Assembly: GCA_910575255.1 (NCBI GenBank)
Contig: CAJTEM010000037.1
Location: forward strand, 1-47,393
Length of the DNA stretch: 47,393 bases
Origin: Lachnospiraceae bacterium
Lineage (GTDB): Bacteria > Bacillota > Clostridia > Lachnospirales > Lachnospiraceae
Direction of reading: 5' to 3'
Shown: piece by piece, positions 42,760 through 47,393 of the stretch
How the letters are laid out: each line of letters begins with the position of its first letter
Numbering within the stretch: position 1 is the first letter of the stretch
Made by a program: the position numbers and the translations under genes
The notes under the pieces: model-generated
Told to the model about the DNA's origin: nothing
The model's database searches: none
Seen by the model: the letters and a program-made list of their open reading frames with translations, nothing else

Positions 42760-45342
42760 TCAGCGCCTCAGCCGGCTCATAACCCGGAACATTTTTCTGA
42801 TATCCACAGGCTTGGCCAGATGTTCATTCATTCCGGCGTCCTTTGCCAGAGCCACATCCTCTTCAAATGCATTGGCCGACAATGCTATGACCGGCACATC
42901 CTTTGCATCCGGGCGGTTCATGCCGCGGATTACCCGGGTCGCCTCATATCCGCTCATAACCGGCATCATCAAATCCATAAGCACACAGTTAAAGGTTCCT
43001 GGTTCGGACGCCGCAAAGGTATCCACGGCAATCTTTCCATTGCCGGCGGTCACTACCTTTGCACCCGCCTCCTTCAGCATAAACTCCATGATCTCACAGT
43101 TGATCTCATTATCCTCCACCAAAAGCACGCGCATTCCGGTAATATTGTCCTGTACATTCCGCTCCTCATCCACAGACTGTCCGCTCCACGTCTGATCGAT
43201 CTTCAGGGGGAGTGTGATCTCAAACATGCTTCCTCTACCGATCTGGCTGTCCATCTCAATCGTCCCCCGCATCTGCTCTACCAGCTTCTTTACAATGGAC
43301 ATTCCAAGCCCGACACCGGTATAGTGGGTTCTTGCACCTTGATGCTCCTGGGTAAAGGGTTCAAAGATATGTTTTTTAAAGTCCTCCCCCATACCGATTC
43401 CGGTATCCTCGATCACAAAACGGTAGCTTGCCGTCTGTCCCTCACAGACGATTTCCTCTGCCTGCAAAAACACGGAACCATGGGGCCGGTTATACTGGAT
43501 GGCATTGTCCATGATATTCATCAGAATCTGCTTTAAATGCAGCGGATTTCCTATCAGCCTGCTGTGCTTAAGAACTACCTTCTCCAGCACCAGCCGGATT
43601 CCCTCTTCCTCTGCCTGCGCAGACAGAATCGTGATACAGTTCTCCAGAAGATCATGAAGATCAAAGGACTCCTCCACCACCATCTCGCTTCCGCTTTCCA
43701 GCTTGCTGACCTGAAGAACATCGTTGACCAGAGACAAAAGATGCTCTGCTGATACCCGGATCTTCCTTTGGCATTCTTTCTGCCTCTCCGGATCGTCCTG
43801 GATTTTCTCCTGAATGGCCAGCATCCCCATAATTCCGTTAATCGGCGTACGCAGATCGTGGGACATTCGGGAAAGGAATTCGCTCTTTGCCGAATTCGCC
43901 CGTCTGACCTTCTCTAACAGCTCCATGATGGCCTGCTCCTGCTTCTTCCTCGTCACCATAATTTCTGTAATATCCTGATGGTATCCGTTCAGGCAGACAC
44001 CCGGTTTTTTGAAGGTTCTGTCAGGCACACCGCCGCAGCGAATATAAATTTTCCCAAGCTCCGGGTGATTCCAGGGATAGATCACCTCAGAACGGCCGGT
44101 TTCCAGTATCTCCTGCACAGATTCCTGCACCATCGTTACATAGTCCGGCTCAATGTTATCAAACCAGTGCCGGTAGCACTCCTCCGGTTCGATCTCATCC
44201 GGCACTCCCAGAAGGATCCGCATGGTCTGGTCCGCATACATTCTCGGACTGCAGCCCTCCTCCAGCTCAATGGTCCAGATACCGGTTCTGGCTCCCTCCA
44301 GAATCCCCTCCAGGCTCTGCCTTGCCTCCAGCTTGTACTTTTCCTCCTGCTCGACCACAGCATTCACATCCCGCAAAGCGAAAATCACGATATTCTCTTC
44401 CCCGATCCTGTTCATGGCGGAAAAATGAATCTCCAGATGCCTCAGCCCATAGGAATTATCCTTCACCTGATACCGGACATAGAATTTCTTTTTGCTCTTT
44501 AGCTGAGCAAGCACATAAGCTTTTTTCGTCACAGTGCGGATCCGTTCCTGATCCCGGGATGCCACGCACTGAGAAATGTACTGTTTCATAGCCGTCTGAT
44601 AGCCATCCACAAAGCTGACATTCCAATCCATACTCACCTGCTCGCTGTCCCGGTATATCTCGCATTCATCTGTATCGAAATTCACCTGGTAGATGCCCAA
44701 ATAATCCACACTGAGAGAATGAAGCACATTATAACTCCGCTTTTGAAGCTCGCGGACCAGGTTCCGCCTCTTCAGGGAAGATACGATAAAATAGGCGGCA
44801 GTCTGGAGCATATTCGATGCATACTCCAGGGACTTTACAGGCAGATTGTCCACACCGTAAAACCCGATAAGCCTTTTGCCGTCATAAAGGGGAACTACAA
44901 CAAGAGAATGAACCTTCTGCCGCTTCAGGTTCTCATACGGAAGAGGATCCGATTCCCTGATATCCTCCAGACTCCCAATGACGATATGCCTGCCGATGCT
45001 GAAATTCCGATACCAGTTGGCACACACCTGCGGAGGAACATTTTGCAGATTCTCCTTTTCAGGCTCCACTCCTTCTGCCGTCCACTCATAGGTATTGTCA
45101 TCCCCGCCCGCCTCATTCCGCTCAAAGATATAAGTCCGCTCTCCCTTAAGCGCTTTCCCCAGATGCTCCAGCAGCACCTCCAGCGACTGATCCGGCGTCT
45201 TCTCCAGCAGGGCCACACGAAGCCCCTCATTGATGACAGCCTCCAGATTCTGAACGCTTTGCATCCCGCTGTGCTGACCACGGTTCCTGTCAACCGGCAC
45301 TTCTTTACCCGCTCGTCCCCAAAACTCTTTTGAATTCCCCAT
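42760..45342 (-). CDS. Hybrid sensor histidine kinase with response-regulator domain
   Basis: An 860-residue cytoplasmic signalling protein (no membrane segments). ATG at 45342 is chosen because GGGAGG lies 8 nt upstream; the longer frame lacks a site. Order: GAF domain (about 20-190), a PAS-like segment (about 340-470), HisKA with phospho-acceptor histidine in SHDLRTPINGI, HATPase with NIMDNAIQYNRP (N box), DTGIGMG (G1) and GVGLGMS (G2), then a C-terminal receiver (RVLLVEDNEINCEIME; phospho-acceptor Asp in VLMDLMMPVMSG). No output domain or partner regulator is adjacent, so phosphate probably passes to a distant protein. The signal is unknown. Confidence 0.93.
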   Translation of the reverse strand: MGNSKEFWGRAGKEVPVDRNRGQHSGMQSVQNLEAVINEGLRVALLEKTPDQSLEVLLEHLGKALKGERTYIFERNEAGGDDNTYEWTAEGVEPEKENLQNVPPQVCANWYRNFSIGRHIVIGSLEDIRESDPLPYENLKRQKVHSLVVVPLYDGKRLIGFYGVDNLPVKSLEYASNMLQTAAYFIVSSLKRRNLVRELQKRSYNVLHSLSVDYLGIYQVNFDTDECEIYRDSEQVSMDWNVSFVDGYQTAMKQYISQCVASRDQERIRTVTKKAYVLAQLKSKKKFYVRYQVKDNSYGLRHLEIHFSAMNRIGEENIVIFALRDVNAVVEQEEKYKLEARQSLEGILEGARTGIWTIELEEGCSPRMYADQTMRILLGVPDEIEPEECYRHWFDNIEPDYVTMVQESVQEILETGRSEVIYPWNHPELGKIYIRCGGVPDRTFKKPGVCLNGYHQDITEIMVTRKKQEQAIMELLEKVRRANSAKSEFLSRMSHDLRTPINGIMGMLAIQEKIQDDPERQKECQRKIRVSAEHLLSLVNDVLQVSKLESGSEMVVEESFDLHDLLENCITILSAQAEEEGIRLVLEKVVLKHSRLIGNPLHLKQILMNIMDNAIQYNRPHGSVFLQAEEIVCEGQTASYRFVIEDTGIGMGEDFKKHIFEPFTQEHQGARTHYTGVGLGMSIVKKLVEQMRGTIEMDSQIGRGSMFEITLPLKIDQTWSGQSVDEERNVQDNITGMRVLLVEDNEINCEIMEFMLKEAGAKVVTAGNGKIAVDTFAASEPGTFNCVLMDLMMPVMSGYEATRVIRGMNRPDAKDVPVIALSANAFEEDVALAKDAGMNEHLAKPVDIRKMFRVMSRLRR

Positions 45343-45524
45343 CCCTGCATCCTCCCTGTGAACCGCTTCCTGACCCGACCGATACGCCGCAAAAGCAGCT
45401 GTCTCTGTCTCATAATACCATGTATTCCTCAATCACGTCAATCACAAGGATACTATTTGCAGAATATCCTGTACTCCTCCGATCATATCCTGCCAGGTTA
45501 CGAAAAAAACATGGATGCCCGCAG

Positions 45525-46106
45525 TCAAATCAAACGCAGCTCATAATATGCTGCCCCGCTCACTGGTTCCCACCTGGCAGTCCTCTGCTGTGTCCATACC
45601 GGCATATTCACCTCGCCGGCCAGATCATCCGGTTCTGAAAACCGGACATACAGTATCAAAACCGTTTTCTTTTCCAGATATTTCGTCTTCCGGATCTCGG
45701 CCCCCAGCCCGGATAATATAAACTTTTCCTTGTTGCCGGTAAAGGAATAACCATCAAAGGCTTCTTCCTCCACCACGTAAATAAGCTCTGAAAGATCTCC
45801 TATGGCCCGGTAAGTACGGTTTCAGGCCAGGAGATCCGTATCGATCTCGCGGTCATCACCGGTACCGTCAAAAACAGAATCATAATCTGCATCATAGATA
45901 TCATCTATGCTGTTATAAGACCAGTCACTCCACTCACTGGCATACTCTTCCAGAACCATGACGCTGCTGATCGAATAGGTATCGCTTTCTGCTTCCGCCT
46001 CGATTACAGGGACTCCATATCCGTCTGTTTCTTCCGTAGAAAATTTGATCCTCAGTTTGGTATAGACGTCTTCCCACTCCCCGCTTTCTACATGGTGCAG
46101 TTCCAT
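45525..46106 (-). pseudogene. Gene split by an in-frame TGA
   Basis: Two pieces in the same frame: codons from ATG at 46106 run to TGA at 45824-45822, then NRTYRAIGDLSELIYVVEEE and more continue without frame change to TAA/TAG at 45525. Removing the stop gives a protein of about 193 residues. The C-terminal part (ARWEPVSGAAYYELRL) looks like the start of a fibronectin-type beta domain, as in many secreted clostridial proteins, but the gene ends there. A CGA-to-TGA change would explain the stop. Its ATG follows the upstream stop directly (TGAATG). Confidence 0.6.
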
Positions 46107-46382
46107 TCACTTTTCCAGGATATGCCGCTGCCGCACTACATGGTCGATCAGATTCCAGCCATATTGGGTCGGTTCATGCCTGTCATCCAGAATCCCCTTT
46201 TCCGCCAGGCCATGAAGTGCCTTCTGGACAGCTGTTCGGGAAACCCCAAGCCGCTTCGCAACGACTGCCAGCATAGGGTTTCTTCCTCCAAGGCGGCTCC
46301 AGACGACCAGGCATCTCAGCTGCAGTTCTGTTAATTCCCTGTATGAAATCGTGTGCCATAGGAAGCGTCCAGGAGCAGACAA
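46107..46382 (-). CDS. Winged-helix DNA-binding fragment
   Basis: About 80 meaningful residues carry a helix-turn-helix (AVVAKRLGVSRTAVQKALHGLAEKGI). There is no good start codon: the frame opens with TTG inside the TetR relic and no ribosome site is seen. It may be the C-terminal part of a truncated regulator, or a short protein coupled to the upstream remains. Confidence 0.5.
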   Translation of the reverse strand: MSAPGRFLWHTISYRELTELQLRCLVVWSRLGGRNPMLAVVAKRLGVSRTAVQKALHGLAEKGILDDRHEPTQYGWNLIDHVVRQRHILEK

Positions 46383-46561
46383 AACTCGTCAAAATGTTCA
46401 TAAATATAATCCACCATATCCAGCATGGCATTGCCGGAATACTGCCCCACCTCCCTCTTCTGAGTCTCACTGTCAAAGCCGTGAAAGGTCTCCTGCACAT
46501 CCTGCTCGATCTTATCCCCTATCCCCCTCAAGGTAAACTTTCGAATCTGCCTTTTGATCAC
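46331..46561 (-). pseudogene. TetR-family regulator relic without its DNA-binding domain
   Basis: The frame reads QYSGNAMLDMVDYIYEHFDEF, then a short end; this is the ligand-domain sequence typical of clostridial TetR proteins. The N-terminal helix-turn-helix is missing (the DUF4340 gene ends 5 nt upstream), and the C-terminus breaks off after GTRF into the winged-helix piece. Confidence 0.6.
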
Positions 46562-46565
46562 TGCT

Positions 46566-47303
46566 CTATTTCAGGACGACTCCGTTGACTGCCTCCACCA
46601 GGTCCACCACGCTGGCTCTTGCCACAAATGCCACCGGTTCCCTGTCCACCACCGCGATACACGCCTCCCCGTTATATCGGTATAATTGTATGGTAGTTTC
46701 CGGATAGTTGTCATTGTCCATGCGAATCGTCAGGCTGATCTCCTCTTTCCCGTCAGGAGTTTCATCCGTAAAGGCTTCCGCCCTTAATCCCTTTATGGCA
46801 CTTCGAATGTCCGCCAGCTCCAGTTCCTCATCCAGATAACGGTAGACCCTCTCGTCCCCCTTCTTGTCAGATGTAATGGTGTAGGTGTTTCCCTCCAGAA
46901 GGATTTCCAGCTCACTGACATCCTTAAAATCAGCCCAGAACATTTCCTGATGGCGCAGGGAATCATAGCTCCTGTCCATAAGACTTTCGTATTCCTCTGT
47001 GGAAAGCTGATAGATAATCCGGGACTCCCCTGCCCTGGCATATGCTGTGATCTCTTTTTCCTCGGACTCCTCATCCGTTTTCTCCTGGTTTTCCCTCTTT
47101 TCTGCCTTCTTTTCTTCTTCCGCCCGTTCCTTCGGGTCCCTGGCGATGTTCAGGACAAAGGATTCCGTTTTTTCTTCATCCGTCCCTTCCTCTGTTACGG
47201 TATAATCAACCGTAATGGACAGTTCCGGAGCATCCAGACCATAAGATGCCAGGTCATTCTCCGATACATTATAATTTATATAACTCAAACTTCGCACTTG
47301 CAT
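46566..47303 (-). CDS. DUF4340 protein, N-terminus missing
   Basis: A 245-codon frame. DLASYGLDAPELSITVDYT, the Lys/Glu-rich linker, the YESLMDRSYDSLRHQEMF stretch and IKGLRAEAFTD match DUF4340, a family of exported membrane-anchored proteins often found beside ABC exporters of the gliding-motility/lantibiotic type. The usual N-terminal membrane helix is absent: the first codons (MQVRS) probably come from foreign DNA joined near 47290. The gene is likely truncated. Confidence 0.6.
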   Translation of the reverse strand: MQVRSLSYINYNVSENDLASYGLDAPELSITVDYTVTEEGTDEEKTESFVLNIARDPKERAEEEKKAEKRENQEKTDEESEEKEITAYARAGESRIIYQLSTEEYESLMDRSYDSLRHQEMFWADFKDVSELEILLEGNTYTITSDKKGDERVYRYLDEELELADIRSAIKGLRAEAFTDETPDGKEEISLTIRMDNDNYPETTIQLYRYNGEACIAVVDREPVAFVARASVVDLVEAVNGVVLK

Positions 47304-47393
47304 AAGTGCCTATGCACCTTGAAAATTCAATAAAAACTGGCAATAAAATAGCATGAAACACTCTGGTTTTGGTATAATTGAATTGCTCAGAAA
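47285..47393. mobile_element. Probable edge of a second mobile element
   Basis: Sequence is abruptly AT-rich up to the right end of the window. On the plus strand TGGTATAATTG is a strong extended -10 box pointing outwards, as found ahead of transposase genes. The near-palindrome GCACTTGC/GCACTTAT around 47295-47320 may belong to the element's end. The rest lies outside the window, so the family is unknown. Confidence 0.35.

Overview
The window comes from an anaerobic, Gram-positive member of the Clostridia, most likely a Lachnospiraceae. The reasons are the mcsA-mcsB-clpC-radA stress/repair cluster, a T-box leader, a class III (oxygen-sensitive) ribonucleotide reductase, cadherin-like beta-sandwich secreted proteins of the kind common in that family, strong AGGAGG ribosome sites and no encoded CCA on the tRNAs. 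The core genes look moderately GC-rich. The stretch from about 19.9 to 40.3 kb is visibly much richer in A and T and looks horizontally acquired.

Layout. 1-7.0 kb (minus strand): tRNA-Trp, radA, a small conserved protein, clpC, mcsB, mcsA and a YtrA-type GntR repressor at the head of the operon, where ctsR is often found. A clear promoter and palindromic operator precede the repressor. 7.0-11.1 kb: two secreted or surface proteins (a cohesin-like, membrane-anchored protein and an SH3b/glucosaminidase-like protein). 11.2-11.6 kb: tRNA-Thr, tRNA-Glu and tRNA-Pro. 11.7-15.15 kb: a complete TRAP transporter (dctP, dctQ, dctM) behind a T-box leader whose specifier reads as Trp. 15.3-19.5 kb: a secreted protein of unknown function, a DNA-deoxyinosine glycosylase-like protein, a TfoX-N domain protein, a GC-rich structured element and a Na/phosphate cotransporter. 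19.5-19.96 kb: decayed sequence.

19.96-37.12 kb is the most interesting part: a nine-gene, tightly spaced minus-strand operon built from chaperone parts. In transcription order it encodes (1) an Hsp70 whose nucleotide-binding domain is interrupted by a PIN ribonuclease-like domain, (2) a helical orphan, (3) a second Hsp70, (4) a long coiled-coil protein with a GrpE-like C-terminal part, (5) a third Hsp70, (6) another helical orphan, (7) a fourth Hsp70, (8) a SNF2/SF2 helicase-like ATPase with Cys-rich N-terminal motifs and (9) a giant Hsp90-type GHKL ATPase with a C-terminal Cys cluster. No J-domain protein, methyltransferase or conventional restriction nuclease is present. I cannot match this set to a named system. 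The working hypothesis is a defence or stress-response machine: the helicase and GHKL ATPase would sense or remodel, the Hsp70s would be switches controlled by the GrpE-like factor, and the PIN domain would be the RNA-cutting effector.

37.5-40.2 kb: upstream on the same strand lie a class III ribonucleotide reductase lacking the ATP-cone (nrdD-like) and its activase (nrdG-like). They are preceded by two ~210-230 bp tandem repeats that fold like a duplicated structured RNA; one arm shows a base change that keeps pairing only on the minus strand. 40.28-42.09 kb: an ISBst12-type IS66 element carrying only tnpC. 42.1-42.6 kb: a frameshifted transposase relic. 42.76-45.34 kb: a hybrid GAF/PAS histidine kinase with a receiver domain. 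45.5-47.3 kb: a cluster of damaged genes (one split by an in-frame TGA, a headless TetR, a winged-helix fragment and a DUF4340 gene lacking its N-terminus), ending at what looks like the edge of another mobile element.
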